Below, in pieces: positions 33,204 to 41,972 of a stretch of 64,000 nt of DNA. The notes beneath the pieces are model-generated. The model did not search any database. It was not told the origin of the DNA and worked only from the letters and a program-made list of their open reading frames with translations. The stretch spans positions 124,001-188,000 of the forward strand of contig NZ_BOOF01000017.1 in assembly GCF_016863095.1 (NCBI RefSeq), read 5' to 3'. The first letter of the stretch is position 1, and each line of letters starts with the position of its first letter. The translations under genes were made by a program, and so were the position numbers. This stretch comes from Microbispora siamensis (GTDB taxonomy: Bacteria; Actinomycetota; Actinomycetes; Streptosporangiales; Streptosporangiaceae).

Positions 33204-33731
33204 ATGGGGGTTAACCGTGCGCTGAGGCGGCGGCTGGTTCTGATCGGGGGAATCGTCGCGCTGGCCGCCGCGGGATCCGCGCCGCTCAACGAGGAACTGT
33301 CCAGGGCCGTCGAGGTCGCGTACGCCGCCCAGGGTGCCTTGCCGTACTCGTGGGGCGGGGGGCACGCGGCGCGGCCCGGACCGTCGAAGGGGACCTGCCG
33401 GGGATACAGCGGCTCGATCAAGCCCTGCCCGGCGAGCCGGACGCGCGGCTTCGACTGCTCGGGATTCACCCGCTGGGTGTACGACCTCGCGTTCGGCGGC
33501 GACGTGCTCGGCCCCGGCAACACCGACGCCCACATCGGCAGGCTGCGCCGCGTCGGCGTGCCGCAACCCGGCGACCTCGTCTTCTACGGCAGGCCCGGCA
33601 GAACCCACCACGTCGGGGTGTACGTCGGCGGAGGAAAGATGATCAACGCGTTCGCCACCGGGACGCGCATCCGCATGGACGACGTGTCCGTGCTGGATGA
33701 CCTGCTCGGCTACTACCACTATCGAGCCTGA
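33204..33731 (+). CDS. Secreted NlpC/P60 peptidoglycan hydrolase
   Basis: About 175 residues. An N-terminal hydrophobic segment (RRRLVLIGGIVALAAAGSAP) acts as signal or anchor. The NlpC/P60 (C40) catalytic domain has the Cys in GFDCSGFTRWVYD, His in THHVGVYVGGGKM and the supporting strand LVFYGRPG. An insert of about 25 residues rich in Gly, Arg and Cys (TCRGYSGSIKPC) precedes the catalytic Cys. The ATG at 33204 has no strong ribosome binding site; TTG 33192 is an alternative. It probably cleaves D-Glu-mDAP bonds in the stem peptide during wall turnover. Confidence 0.9.
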   Translation: MGVNRALRRRLVLIGGIVALAAAGSAPLNEELSRAVEVAYAAQGALPYSWGGGHAARPGPSKGTCRGYSGSIKPCPASRTRGFDCSGFTRWVYDLAFGGDVLGPGNTDAHIGRLRRVGVPQPGDLVFYGRPGRTHHVGVYVGGGKMINAFATGTRIRMDDVSVLDDLLGYYHYRA

Positions 33732-33750
33732 TCTCTATGCTTGCCCCGTC

Positions 33751-36700
33751 ATGGTAAGACTGCGGGTTTTGGGGCGGATCGCGGCGGAGGTCGACGGGCG
33801 CCCCGCCGACCTCGGGACCTCGCTCCAGCGCGCCGTGCTGGCCCGGCTGGTCTGCGCCCAGGGACAGGTGGTGTCGACCGACCGGTTCGTCGACGACCTG
33901 TGGAGGGGCCAGCCGCCGCCGCGCGCGCTGGGCGCGCTCCAGGTCTACGTCTCCAACCTGCGGCGGGCACTGGAGCCGGGCCGCGCCCCTCGCGCCCCCG
34001 CCCGCGTGCTGGTCACCGCTCCGCCCGGCTATCGGCTGGCGCTGGAGCCCGGCGACGTGGACGCCTGGCGCTTCCCCCGGCTGGTCGAGTCCGCCGCCGG
34101 CCTGCTCACCGAGGGGCGGCACGCGCGGGTGCTCGAGGTCGTGGACGAGGCGCTGGCGCTGTGGACCGGCCCGGCGTACGCGGAGTTCGGCGAGGAGGAG
34201 TGGGCCGTCCCCGAGGTGGTCCACCTGGACGAACTCCGGGCGGTCGCGGTGGAGTACCGCGCCGAGGCCGGGCTCGCGATCGGCCGCCAGGCCGAGGTCG
34301 TCCCCGAGCTGGAGCGCCACCTCACCGCCCATCCCCTGCGCGAGAACGCCGTACGGCTGCTCGCGCTCGCCTACTACCGGGCCGGGCGGCAGGGGGAGGC
34401 GCTGGCGGTCCTGCGCAGGACCCGCGACCTGCTGGCCGACCAGCTCGGCGTCGATCCCGGGCCCGCCCTGCGCGCGGTGGAGGCGGACATCCTCGGGCAG
34501 GCCGCGTCGCTCGACGCGCCCCCTGTGGTCCGGGCTCCCGTGGTCCCGGCTCCCGCGCCCCCTCAGGACCCCGAGCCCGTCCGCCTGGTCGGCCGTACGG
34601 CGGAGCTGTCCCGGCTGGCCGCCGCGGCGGAGCAGGCCCGAGCCGGTTTCCGCATCGCCTGGCTCGGCGGCGACGCGGGCTCGGGCAAGAGCACGCTCGC
34701 CGACGCGCTCGTGCGGCGCCTGGCGGCGGACGGCTGGCAGACCGTGGTCGGCCGCTGTCCCGAGACGACCGGCGGCGTGCCGCCCGCGTGGGCGTGGAGC
34801 GAGGTGCTGCGAGAGCTGTCCGCGACCTGCCCGCCAGAACCCGAGACCGCGGCCCGGCTGGCGCCGCTGCTGACCGACGACGCCGCGCCCGTGGGCCAGT
34901 TCTGGCTGGCGCGGGCGGCCGGCGACTACCTGGAGGGCGTTCCGGGACCGCTGCTGATCGTGCTGGAGGACGTGCACCGGGCCGACGAGGAGACCCTCCA
35001 GCTCCTGCGCCACCTGGCGGGCCGCCTGACGCGGACGCCGGTCCTCGTCCTGCTGACGCACCGGCCGGCCGAGGCGGGCGACGACCTCACGGCCACCGGG
35101 GCGGCGCTCGCCGTGCAGGCGGCGGAGAACATCACCCTGGGCGGCCTCGGCGAACCCGAGGTGGCCCGCCTGCTCGCGGAACGCTCCGGCACGCGGGTCG
35201 ACGAGGCCACGGTGCGCACGGTCACCGAGCGCACCGGCGGCAATCCGCTGTTCGTGACCGAGACGGCCCGGCTGCTCGCGGTGGACGGCCCGTCGGCGGC
35301 CCACGCGCTGCCGCCCGGCGTGCGCGACCTCATCCGCCGCCGCCTCGCCCGGCTGCCCGCGACGGCCCGGACGACGCTGCGCAACGCCGCCGTCCTCGGC
35401 CGGGAGGCCGACGCCGACGTGCTGATCGCCATGCCGGGGGCCGACGAGGAGACCGTGCTCGACGGCCTGGAGGCGGGCGTGCTGTCCGGCCTGCTGGAGG
35501 AGCCGCGCCCCGGCCGCGTCCGGTTCGCCCACGTGCTCGTCCGCGAGACGCTGTACGAGGACATCCCGAGGCTGCGCCGTACGCGGATGCACGGCAAGGT
35601 CCTGGCGGCGCTCGAGCGGGTGCGCCCCGGCGACGTGGGAGCGCTCGGGCACCACGCGCTCGCCGCGGCGACGACCGCGACCGCCCTCACGGCGGCCGAG
35701 TACGCGGCGCGGGCCGCCGGCCAGGCGACCGCGCTGTACGCGCACAGGGAGGCGGCGGCGCTGCTGAAGGGCGCGCTGGGCGCCCTCGACCTGCTGAGCG
35801 AAGGGGCGAACGACGCGCCCACGGACGTCCGCCTCGACCTCCTGTGCCGCCTGGTGTCCGCGCAGGCGCACGCGGGCGACGTGATCACGGCGGTGCGCAA
35901 CCGCACGAAGGCGCTGGAGGTGGCCCGCCGGACAGGCGATCGGGCGGCGGTGGCCAGAGCGGTCTCCTCGCTCGACGCGCCGGTCATCTGGACCATCCAG
36001 CCCGACCGCGCGCTCGACGCCGATCTCGTCGGGGCGATCGAGGAGTCGCTGCCCGCGGAGGCCGGGGAGCTGCGCTGCCGGATGCTCGTCGCCCTCTGCC
36101 ACGCGCTCGAAGGACACGACCCGGAACGCATCGAGGCCGCCAGTGCGGAGGCGCTGGCGATCGCGGACGCCCTCGGCGACCTCCGCCTGCGCTGCATGGC
36201 GCTCAACGGCCGCTACTGGGTCTGCCTGACCCCGGACAGGCGGAACGACCTGGAGACGCTCGGACACGATCTGCTGGCCGCCTCGGCCGCCGCCGGGCTC
36301 CTCGGCTATCAGACGCTCGGCCATTTCTCGCTGCTCATGGTCGCGCTCAGCCGCAACGACTGGACCACCGCCCGCCGGCACGCCGACATGGCCATGGAGC
36401 TGTCGACGAGCGGCCAGCTCGGCCTCGCCCTCGGCATCCTCGCCTTCCTCGACGCCCTGCACCTGCTGGTCAGGGGCGAGTTCGAGCGGGCGGAGAGCGT
36501 CTACACGCAGCTCGGGGAGCAGCTGGCCCGCACCGGCGACGCCAACGGCGCGATGGTGGGGACGGTCGGCCGCTTCGTGGTCAAGCTGGCGGCGGGGCGG
36601 GTCCACGAGGCGGTGGAGGAGCTCGCCGCTCTGTGGGAACGCCTGCCGCAGGACGTGGGCGAGCTGTACACGCGGGCGCTCGCCGGTGCCGGCCGGCTGG

Positions 36701-37047
36701 AGGAGGCCCGCGCGGTGTGGGCCTCCGCGCGCGTCCCCCGCCGGGACTACTACTGGCTCGTGTTCATGTCTCTGCGCGCGGACAACGCGATCGCGCTCGG
36801 CCACCGGGCGGCGGCCGAGGAGTGCTACCGCCTGCTGCTGCCGTCCGACGGCGAGCTGGCCGGCCTGCACTCGGGCTCGGTCACGCTCGGGCCGGTCGCG
36901 CACACGCTCGGCGACCTGGCGGTGTTCCTCGACCGGCCCGGCGACGCCGAGGCCCACTACCTGCGGGCCGCCGAGGTCGCCCGGCAGGTCGGCTCCCCGC
37001 ACTGGGAGGAGGCCGCCCGCCGGGCGCTCACGCGGCTCCGAAGATGA
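33751..37047 (+). CDS. AfsR/BTAD-type transcriptional regulator with AAA ATPase and TPR region
   Basis: A 1098-residue regulator. Residues 1-95 form an OmpR-like winged helix (VRLRVLGRIAAEVDGRPADL to LVTAPPGYRLAL). Residues about 100-245 form a bacterial transcriptional activation domain (ARVLEVVDEALALWTGPAYA, YYRAGRQGEALAVLRRTRDLLADQLG). Next come a P-loop ATPase (LGGDAGSGKSTLADALVRRL near residue 310) and a long helical, TPR-like C-terminal half. Large SARP/AfsR proteins commonly activate secondary metabolism genes. The nearest biosynthetic cluster in this window is 13 kb away, so a link to the thioamitide genes is speculative. The 3' end overlaps the convergent hemerythrin gene by 20 bp. 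Confidence 0.9.
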   Translation: MVRLRVLGRIAAEVDGRPADLGTSLQRAVLARLVCAQGQVVSTDRFVDDLWRGQPPPRALGALQVYVSNLRRALEPGRAPRAPARVLVTAPPGYRLALEPGDVDAWRFPRLVESAAGLLTEGRHARVLEVVDEALALWTGPAYAEFGEEEWAVPEVVHLDELRAVAVEYRAEAGLAIGRQAEVVPELERHLTAHPLRENAVRLLALAYYRAGRQGEALAVLRRTRDLLADQLGVDPGPALRAVEADILGQAASLDAPPVVRAPVVPAPAPPQDPEPVRLVGRTAELSRLAAAAEQARAGFRIAWLGGDAGSGKSTLADALVRRLAADGWQTVVGRCPETTGGVPPAWAWSEVLRELSATCPPEPETAARLAPLLTDDAAPVGQFWLARAAGDYLEGVPGPLLIVLEDVHRADEETLQLLRHLAGRLTRTPVLVLLTHRPAEAGDDLTATGAALAVQAAENITLGGLGEPEVARLLAERSGTRVDEATVRTVTERTGGNPLFVTETARLLAVDGPSAAHALPPGVRDLIRRRLARLPATARTTLRNAAVLGREADADVLIAMPGADEETVLDGLEAGVLSGLLEEPRPGRVRFAHVLVRETLYEDIPRLRRTRMHGKVLAALERVRPGDVGALGHHALAAATTATALTAAEYAARAAGQATALYAHREAAALLKGALGALDLLSEGANDAPTDVRLDLLCRLVSAQAHAGDVITAVRNRTKALEVARRTGDRAAVARAVSSLDAPVIWTIQPDRALDADLVGAIEESLPAEAGELRCRMLVALCHALEGHDPERIEAASAEALAIADALGDLRLRCMALNGRYWVCLTPDRRNDLETLGHDLLAASAAAGLLGYQTLGHFSLLMVALSRNDWTTARRHADMAMELSTSGQLGLALGILAFLDALHLLVRGEFERAESVYTQLGEQLARTGDANGAMVGTVGRFVVKLAAGRVHEAVEELAALWERLPQDVGELYTRALAGAGRLEEARAVWASARVPRRDYYWLVFMSLRADNAIALGHRAAAEECYRLLLPSDGELAGLHSGSVTLGPVAHTLGDLAVFLDRPGDAEAHYLRAAEVARQVGSPHWEEAARRALTRLRR

Positions 37048-37648
37048 GCCGCTCGCGGCGGCGGTGGGCGCGGCGCAGCAGCGCCAGCATGACGACCAGG
37101 ACGGGCCCGGCCAGCTTGCGCAGCTCAGCCAGCTCCTCCGGCCGCGCGTGCTGCTCGATCCTGGGCAGCTCGAAGCGCGGGTCGCCGCCCTTGCGCACGT
37201 GCTGCTCCATCTCCTCCCAGTCCTTGCCGGAGACGTGCCGCGTGATGATCGGGAAGATGGTGCGCTCCTCCTCCTGGATGTGCTCGTCGAGCAGGTCGGC
37301 CAGCCGGCGCAGCGGCTTGGCCAGCTCGGCCGGGTCGCCCGCGACCGCCTGGATCTCCTCCAGCAGCGGGTCGAGCTCGGAGTGGTCCTCGCTCAGCTCG
37401 CTCAGGTCGATCTCGGCGCCCGCCGAGCGGACGAGCAGCGGCCACAGGTGGTCGTCCTCCGCCTTGTGATGGTGGTGGATGCCGCGGCACAGCTTGGTCG
37501 CGTACTCACGGATGGCGGCGGCGCGCTCCGGGCCGCACGGCTGCCGGCCCGCGGCGATCTCGGCGGCGACGTGGGCGAGGCGCCGGGAGTCGGCGCGCAT
37601 CGCCCGGTGCGCGATGCGGAAGCCCAGCAGGTTGGGGGTGTCGGACAT
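37028..37648 (-). CDS. Hemerythrin-domain protein
   Basis: A 206-residue four-helix hemerythrin-like protein. Metal-binding motifs are visible: HRAMRADSRRL, HHHHKAEDDHLWPLL, EDHSELDPLLEEI and DEHIQEEERTIFPII, matching the H-HxxxE-H-HxxxD spacing that binds a diiron centre. The C-terminus carries a hydrophobic helix (LAGPVLVVMLALLRRAHRRR) that could anchor it to the membrane. Probable role: oxygen or nitric-oxide sensing, or protection; not demonstrable here. Convergent with the AfsR-like gene. Confidence 0.9.
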   Translation of the reverse strand: MSDTPNLLGFRIAHRAMRADSRRLAHVAAEIAAGRQPCGPERAAAIREYATKLCRGIHHHHKAEDDHLWPLLVRSAGAEIDLSELSEDHSELDPLLEEIQAVAGDPAELAKPLRRLADLLDEHIQEEERTIFPIITRHVSGKDWEEMEQHVRKGGDPRFELPRIEQHARPEELAELRKLAGPVLVVMLALLRRAHRRRERLIFGAA

Positions 37649-37793
37649 CGGAAGACCCTTCGTGAACGTGGGGGACGGTGGTGCGTCACGCTCACTGTGC
37701 GCCCCGGCACTTGGGGTCGATTAAGACCCTACTTAAGACGATTCCCATGGGACGGGAGATAGCCGTGGGGAAAACCCGATAGCTTGTTCCCCT

Positions 37794-38003
37794 ATGGACA
37801 GCCGATGGGTGGGACCGGACGGTTACGAGATCGTCCCCGCGTACCGCCGCGACCGCCAGGTGCTGCGGGTGCGGCGCAACGGTCAGGTGGTCGCCGACTG
37901 TCTCTCGGTCGAGGAGGTCGCCCGGTATGTCGATCTCGCCGACCTCTGCGAGGTGATCCCGCTGCCCGCCAGGGCGGGCGACGCCCGTACGGCCGTCAAA
38001 TAG
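37794..38003 (+). CDS. Small conserved-looking hypothetical protein (69 aa)
   Basis: Begins MDSRWVGPDGYEIVPAYRR and contains VLRVRRNGQVVADCLSVEEV and ARYVDLADLCEVI. Codon use fits a real gene (third positions mostly G or C, ordered amino acid mix), and no competing frame on this stretch looks coding. There is no clear ribosome binding site and no recognisable domain; the second half could be one helix. It is not clearly in an operon. Confidence 0.6.
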   Translation: MDSRWVGPDGYEIVPAYRRDRQVLRVRRNGQVVADCLSVEEVARYVDLADLCEVIPLPARAGDARTAVK

Positions 38004-38062
38004 CCTGGTCACAGGCGTAACGGCGGCGGGCCCTGGGCACTCAGAGTGCCGAGGGGGAATCG

Positions 38063-38494
38063 ATGCGCCTGCCTGTGTTTCCGGCTGTCAGCCTGTCTGT
38101 CACTGTCACCGTGCTCTGCCTCGCCGCCGGCGGCTGCGGGTCGGCGCCCACGGGCTCCGTGGCCGAGACGCCGGTGTACGTGCTCAATCTGCAGAACTCC
38201 GAGCGGGGCAGGGCCGAGCAGCGGCCGGCGAACCTCGTGCTCTCGGAGTTCAGCACGATGAGCGGGGTCACCTGGCGGACTTGGGGGCCGACCCGGGCGA
38301 CCGGCGCGGGCAGGCTCAGCGGCACCTGGTGCCTGCCCGAGTGCGCGGACGCGCCGTACGCCGCCACGGTGACGCTGAGCAGCGTGATCCCGGTCAAGGG
38401 CAAGGGCTACTTCAGCCGGTACGCGGTCACGGCCGATGTGCCTGTCCGGCACCGTACCGAGGCGGACCTGTCCGGGGTGCTGCCGACACCCTGA
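38063..38494 (+). CDS. Small lipoprotein of unknown function
   Basis: A 143-residue exported lipoprotein. The signal peptide RLPVFPAVSLSVTVTVLCLA ends in the lipobox LAAGGC, so the Cys near residue 25 should be lipidated. The mature part is a small beta-rich domain with a second Cys pair (GTWCLPECADAPY) that may form a disulfide. GCCGAGGGGG lies upstream of the ATG. No family was recognised. Confidence 0.75.
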   Translation: MRLPVFPAVSLSVTVTVLCLAAGGCGSAPTGSVAETPVYVLNLQNSERGRAEQRPANLVLSEFSTMSGVTWRTWGPTRATGAGRLSGTWCLPECADAPYAATVTLSSVIPVKGKGYFSRYAVTADVPVRHRTEADLSGVLPTP

Positions 38495-38613
38495 GCCATG
38501 CCTCTGAACCGTGCCCCTGAACCGTGCGCCGGAGGGGAGATTCGAATTCGCGCACACCGCCGTGGCCGTGTATGGTTACACCTGTCCGCAGCGCGAGAGC
38601 GGCAGGCGGACCC

Positions 38614-38686
38614 GCCCCTATAGCTCAGTCGGCAGAGCGTCTCCATGGTAAGGAGAAGGTCAACGGTTCGATTCCGTTTGGGGGCT
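38614..38686 (+). tRNA. tRNA-Thr (anticodon GGT)
   Basis: A cloverleaf of 73 nt. The acceptor GCCCCTA pairs with TGGGGGC (one G-T), followed by D-arm GCTC...GAGC, anticodon stem TCTCC/GGAGA with loop ATGGTAA giving anticodon GGT, and T-arm AACGG/CCGTT around TTCGATT. The discriminator base is T and CCA is not encoded. Confidence 0.95.
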
Positions 38687-38866
38687 CTAGCCGGAAAGTC
38701 CTATCCAAGCAGTGTTTCTGACTGAGCGCTGCCGGGTGGGGCTTTCGGCTTGGTGGGGACTCCTCGTTCCCATCGGAAAGACCGACCTCGATCATGGCTG
38801 ATCCCGATGCGCGAATAGCCGTACAGGTCGGGTATCCTTGCGTGGCCGGATCTGGTTTCCGGCCGA

Positions 38867-38940
38867 GGCGGAGTAGCTCAGTCAGGCAGAGCAAGCGGCT
38901 CATAATCGCTGTGTCGCCGGTTCAAGTCCGGCCTCCGCTA
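38867..38940 (+). tRNA. tRNA-Met (anticodon CAT, elongator type)
   Basis: Acceptor GGCGGAG pairs with CTCCGCT (first pair G-T). D-arm is GCTC...GAGC, anticodon stem AGCGG/TCGCT with loop CTCATAA, and T-arm GCCGG/CCGGC with TTCAAGT. It ends in discriminator A without encoded CCA. The initiator-type mismatch and GGG/CCC anticodon stem pairs are absent, so it is an elongator Met tRNA; the Ile2 (lysidine) type cannot be wholly excluded. Confidence 0.93.
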
Positions 38941-39019
38941 CTACCCTGCCGGGCCACCTGAACAAGGGGGCCCCGGTGCGGGTTGTCCAGTAGTCCCGAA
39001 CGCAGAAAGGCACTCCCAC

Positions 39020-39184
39020 GTGGCTGCCGCAGACGTTAGGCCGAAGATCACGCTGGCCTGCCAGGAGTGCAAGCACCGCAACTACATCACGCGGAAGAAC
39101 CGGCGCAACGACCCGGATCGGCTTGAGCTGAAGAAGTACTGCCCCAACTGCAAGACGCACCGGGCGCACCGCGAGACCCGCTAG
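39020..39184 (+). CDS. rpmG: 50S ribosomal protein L33
   Basis: 54 residues from GTG 39020 behind AAAGG. The sequence has two CxxC pairs (CQEC near residue 14 and CPNC near residue 42), so it is the zinc-binding (C+) form of L33, and contains [19 protein letters not shown]. Actinomycetes often hold a second, zinc-free copy expressed when zinc is scarce, not present here. The arrangement tRNA-Thr, tRNA-Met, rpmG, MaoC pair, murB is the conserved actinobacterial order. Confidence 0.97.
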   Translation: MAAADVRPKITLACQECKHRNYITRKNRRNDPDRLELKKYCPNCKTHRAHRETR

Positions 39185-39214
39185 GTCACGGCACGGACCG
39201 CACGCACTTCCGAC

Positions 39215-39242
39215 ACCGGCGTTCCCTTGCGGGGGCGCCGGT
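39215..39242 (+). terminator. Hairpin terminator after rpmG
   Basis: Stem ACCGGCG / CGCCGGT with a 14-base loop, followed by TTGTCGTG, 30 bp after the rpmG stop. Short but placed as expected. Confidence 0.5.
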
Positions 39243-39349
39243 TTGTCGTGTCCGGCCGGTGTCGTGTCCGCACGGTGCGGGCCGGTGTTCGCCGGCGTGG
39301 GTCTGTTACGGTACGGCCTACCCAGCTCATCTCGAAGGAGCCCGGCCCG

Positions 39350-39799
39350 ATGCCTTTGAACCGCGATTTCGTCGGGCGGACGTACGAGTCGTCCGCGCCC
39401 TACGAGGTCAGCCGTGTGAAGATCAGCGAGTTCGCCACCGCGATCGGCGACTCCAACCCGATCTACCACGACAGGCGGGCCGCCGTGGCCGCCGGGCACC
39501 CGGACGTCGTCGCGCCGCCCACGTTCCCCATCGTGTTCAGCCTTCTCGGGACCGGTGACGCGCTCGCCGACCCCGACCTCGGGCTCAACTTCGCGATGGT
39601 CGTGCACGGTGAGCAGAGGTTCGAGTACGAGCGGCCCATCCACGCGGGCGACGAGCTGGTCTGCACCTCGACCATCGCGGAGATCCGCAGCGTCGGCCGC
39701 AACGAGTTCCTGACCCTGCGCAGCGACGTCTCGACCACCTCGGGAGAGCTGGTCTGCCGGACGTACAACATCATCGTGGAGCGGGGAGGGGCGGCCTGA
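39350..39799 (+). CDS. HadA-like MaoC dehydratase subunit
   Basis: 149 residues, ATG behind CGAAGGAG. A FAS1-like hotdog (MaoC) domain resembling the HadA subunit of the mycobacterial FAS-II (3R)-hydroxyacyl-ACP dehydratase. The region corresponding to the catalytic motif reads AIGDSNPIYHD, where the catalytic His position is Tyr, as in HadA subunits that stabilise rather than catalyse. The active partner follows 2 bp downstream. Together they probably form a heterodimeric enoyl hydratase/dehydratase. Confidence 0.88.
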   Translation: MPLNRDFVGRTYESSAPYEVSRVKISEFATAIGDSNPIYHDRRAAVAAGHPDVVAPPTFPIVFSLLGTGDALADPDLGLNFAMVVHGEQRFEYERPIHAGDELVCTSTIAEIRSVGRNEFLTLRSDVSTTSGELVCRTYNIIVERGGAA

Positions 39800-39801
39800 T
39801 C

Positions 39802-40230
39802 ATGGCGGCGACGGTCAAGTACGACGAGGTGGAGACCGGCCAGGAGATCCCGGCCGCCGAATACCGGGTCCGCCGGGTGGACCTGGTGAGGTACGCCGGC
39901 GCCTCGGGCGACTTCAACCCCATCCACTGGAACGAGCGGCACGCGAAGGCCGTCGGCCTGCCGGACGTCATCGCGCACGGCATGTACACGATGGCGCAGG
40001 GCGGCCGGTTCGTGACGGACTGGGCGGGCGACCCCGGCGCGGTGGTGGAGTACGGCGTGCGGTTCTCGTCCATGGTCGTGGTGCCGGACGACGACAACGG
40101 CGCGACGATCACGATCAGCGGGGTCATCGAGGACAAGCGTGAGGACAAGCGCGTCGTCGTCGCGCTGACCGCGAGGTCCGGCGACGCCCGCGTCCTGTCC
40201 AAGGCCCGCGCGGTGGTCCAGCTCTCCTGA
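39802..40230 (+). CDS. HadB-like MaoC dehydratase, catalytic subunit
   Basis: 142 residues. The hotdog-fold hydratase-2 motif is intact: ASGDFNPIHWNERHAK with the catalytic Asp and His, followed by VIAHGMYTMAQGGRFV. It begins 2 bp after the HadA-like gene, so the subunits are co-translated. The expected reaction is dehydration of (3R)-hydroxyacyl-ACP or -CoA. In non-mycolate actinomycetes the pair is conserved beside rpmG and murB, and its physiological substrate is unsettled. Confidence 0.9.
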   Translation: MAATVKYDEVETGQEIPAAEYRVRRVDLVRYAGASGDFNPIHWNERHAKAVGLPDVIAHGMYTMAQGGRFVTDWAGDPGAVVEYGVRFSSMVVVPDDDNGATITISGVIEDKREDKRVVVALTARSGDARVLSKARAVVQLS

Positions 40231-40300
40231 GCACCCTCTCCTGGCCGGCCTCTGCCGACCGGCCCGATTGGCCGTGGCGGTGCTGGGTAGCGGTCGGATC

Positions 40301-40654
40301 GTGAGCGAGCGAGACATCGAAGCAAAGAACGAGCCGGTCACCACCCAGCGGGAGCGCGGCGACGTCGCCGGCGTCGCCGCGGAGACCCAGGACCCCGGCA
40401 AGGCCGGCGACGCCCACGGCGGCGCGATGCCGCGTCCACGGGCGCGGAACGCCAGGGAGGCCGCCGGAGCCGTGGGCCCTGAAGAGATCACCGAGGTCAA
40501 GCGGGACGTCGCTCCCGGCGGGACGATCGAGACCGCGCTGACCCCCTCGGGTGAGCCGTCGGTGGTCGCCTCCCAGCTGTTGTGGGACGGCAGCTCGGCC
40601 ACGTCGAGGGTCGACGAGTCGATCGCCGAGGCGGAGCGCGAGGACCGCGGATAG
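40301..40654 (+). CDS. Hypothetical disordered protein (117 aa)
   Basis: Frame from GTG 40301 to 40654. It is hydrophilic and acidic, rich in Glu, Ala, Gly and Arg, without predicted folded domain, signal or helix pattern (VTTQRERGDVAGVAAETQD, RVDESIAEAEREDRG). Co-directional with the MaoC genes and murB, 40 bp before murB. Base composition fits coding but the start lacks a good ribosome binding site, so a real gene is likely but not certain. Confidence 0.5.
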   Translation: MSERDIEAKNEPVTTQRERGDVAGVAAETQDPGKAGDAHGGAMPRPRARNAREAAGAVGPEEITEVKRDVAPGGTIETALTPSGEPSVVASQLLWDGSSATSRVDESIAEAEREDRG

Positions 40655-40694
40655 CTATCCTGTTCGTCGGGATGTTCCGGGTGCGAGGAGACCG

Positions 40695-41759
40695 ATGGCT
40701 GACCGGTTGGCAGGGGTGCCGCTCGCCCCGTACACCACGCTGCGTACGGGCGGACCGGCCCGGGCGTTCACGCAGGCGCGGACGCAGGACGAGCTGGTCG
40801 CGATCGTGGCCGAGGCCGACCGTGAGGGCGAGCCCGTGCTGGTGCTCGGCGGCGGCAGCAACCTCGTGGTGTCCGACGACGGATTCGACGGGCTCGTGGT
40901 GCGCGTCGCCACCCGCGGCGTCGACGTCACGTCCCGGAGTTCGCCGGCAGCGGACGGGCGGGCGCTGGTCACCGTGCAGGCGGGGGAGGACTGGGACGCC
41001 CTGGTCGCCCGCTGTGTGGCCGAGGGCTGGTCGGGGGTCGAGTGCCTGTCGGGCATTCCCGGGCTGGTGGGCTCCACGCCGATCCAGAACGTCGGCGCGT
41101 ACGGGCAGGACGTCTCGCAGACCGTCGCCGCCGTCCGCGTGTACGACCGGGTGACCGGCGAGGTGGGGGACCTCACGGCGGCCGAGTGCGGCTTCGCCTA
41201 CCGGCACAGCGCGTTCAAGCACGACCCGGACCGGCACGTGGTGCTGGCCGTCACCTACGCCCTGGAGCGCTCCCCGCTGTCGGGGCCCGTGGCGTACCGG
41301 GAGCTGGCCGCCCGGCTCGGGGTGGAGATCGGCGCGCGGGTGCCGCTGGCCGACGCGCGGGAGGCGGTGCTGGAGCTGCGGCGGGGCAAGGGCATGGTGC
41401 TCGACCCCGACGATCCGGACACGCGCAGCGCGGGGTCGTTCTTCACCAACCCCGTGCTCGGCCCGGAGGAGGCGGCGGCCCTGGCGCTGCGGGCCCCCGG
41501 CCATCCGCGCTGGGACCTGCCCGACGGCACGGTCAAAGTGCCGGCGGCGTGGCTGATCGAGAACGCCGGGTTCCCGAAGGGCTACGAGAAGGGCCGGGCC
41601 CGCATCTCGACCAAGCACACGCTGGCCCTCACCAACCCCTCAGGCGAGGCGGGCGCGGCCGAGTTGCTGGCGCTGGCCCGCGAGGTGCGCGACGGCGTGC
41701 ACGAGAAGTTCGGGGTGTGGCTCGTCAACGAGCCCGTCCTGGTGGGAGTGCGTCTTTAG
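40695..41759 (+). CDS. murB: UDP-N-acetylenolpyruvoylglucosamine reductase
   Basis: A 354-residue MurB. It has the FAD-binding motif GGGSNLVVSDDGFDGLVV, the substrate-binding SGIPGLVGSTPIQNVGAYG, AYRHSAFK and the catalytic Ser in AGSFFTNPVL. It reduces the enolpyruvyl group of UDP-GlcNAc-enolpyruvate with NADPH to make UDP-MurNAc, the committed step for peptidoglycan precursors. ATG 40695 follows GCGAGGAG. The gene position after the hadAB-like pair is conserved in actinobacteria. Confidence 0.97.
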   Translation: MADRLAGVPLAPYTTLRTGGPARAFTQARTQDELVAIVAEADREGEPVLVLGGGSNLVVSDDGFDGLVVRVATRGVDVTSRSSPAADGRALVTVQAGEDWDALVARCVAEGWSGVECLSGIPGLVGSTPIQNVGAYGQDVSQTVAAVRVYDRVTGEVGDLTAAECGFAYRHSAFKHDPDRHVVLAVTYALERSPLSGPVAYRELAARLGVEIGARVPLADAREAVLELRRGKGMVLDPDDPDTRSAGSFFTNPVLGPEEAAALALRAPGHPRWDLPDGTVKVPAAWLIENAGFPKGYEKGRARISTKHTLALTNPSGEAGAAELLALAREVRDGVHEKFGVWLVNEPVLVGVRL

Positions 41760-41764
41760 CTCGG

Positions 41765-41960
41765 ATAAACTCGGAGGACACCGAAGGGGAGTAGTCCAGA
41801 ATCCACTGATCGACACACTGGCGGTTCGTCCGCCCGGTCGTGGAGCCCTCGTGGCGGACGAGACCTTCGGCCCGACAGTCATGACCACATGCTGCCGGGC
41901 CGAAGTCGTGCCCGAACTCCCCGGGTGTCGTACGGCGGCCCGGTCGCACCTCCCCCGTAG
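41765..41960 (+). promoter_or_regulatory. Candidate yybP-ykoY manganese riboswitch
   Basis: The 213-bp leader of the UPF0016 gene contains GGGGAGTAG (41786-41794), the hallmark sequence of the yybP-ykoY class. Two strong helices follow: CGTCCGCC/GGCGGACG, and a 10-bp CTTCGGCCCG/CGGGCCGAAG around a loop containing ACAGTCATGACC. ACTCCCC at 41916-41922 could pair with GGGGAGT at 41786-41792, an obvious alternative structure. These riboswitches sense Mn2+ and commonly precede UPF0016 and other Mn exporters. Confidence 0.65.
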
Positions 41961-41972
41961 GAAGGCGACCCC

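Noticed and set aside
33643-37002. Long minus-strand frame (1119 codons) opposite the AfsR-like gene
   Set aside because: Arg/Gln/His-rich with no domain; a normal antisense open frame produced by high third-position GC.
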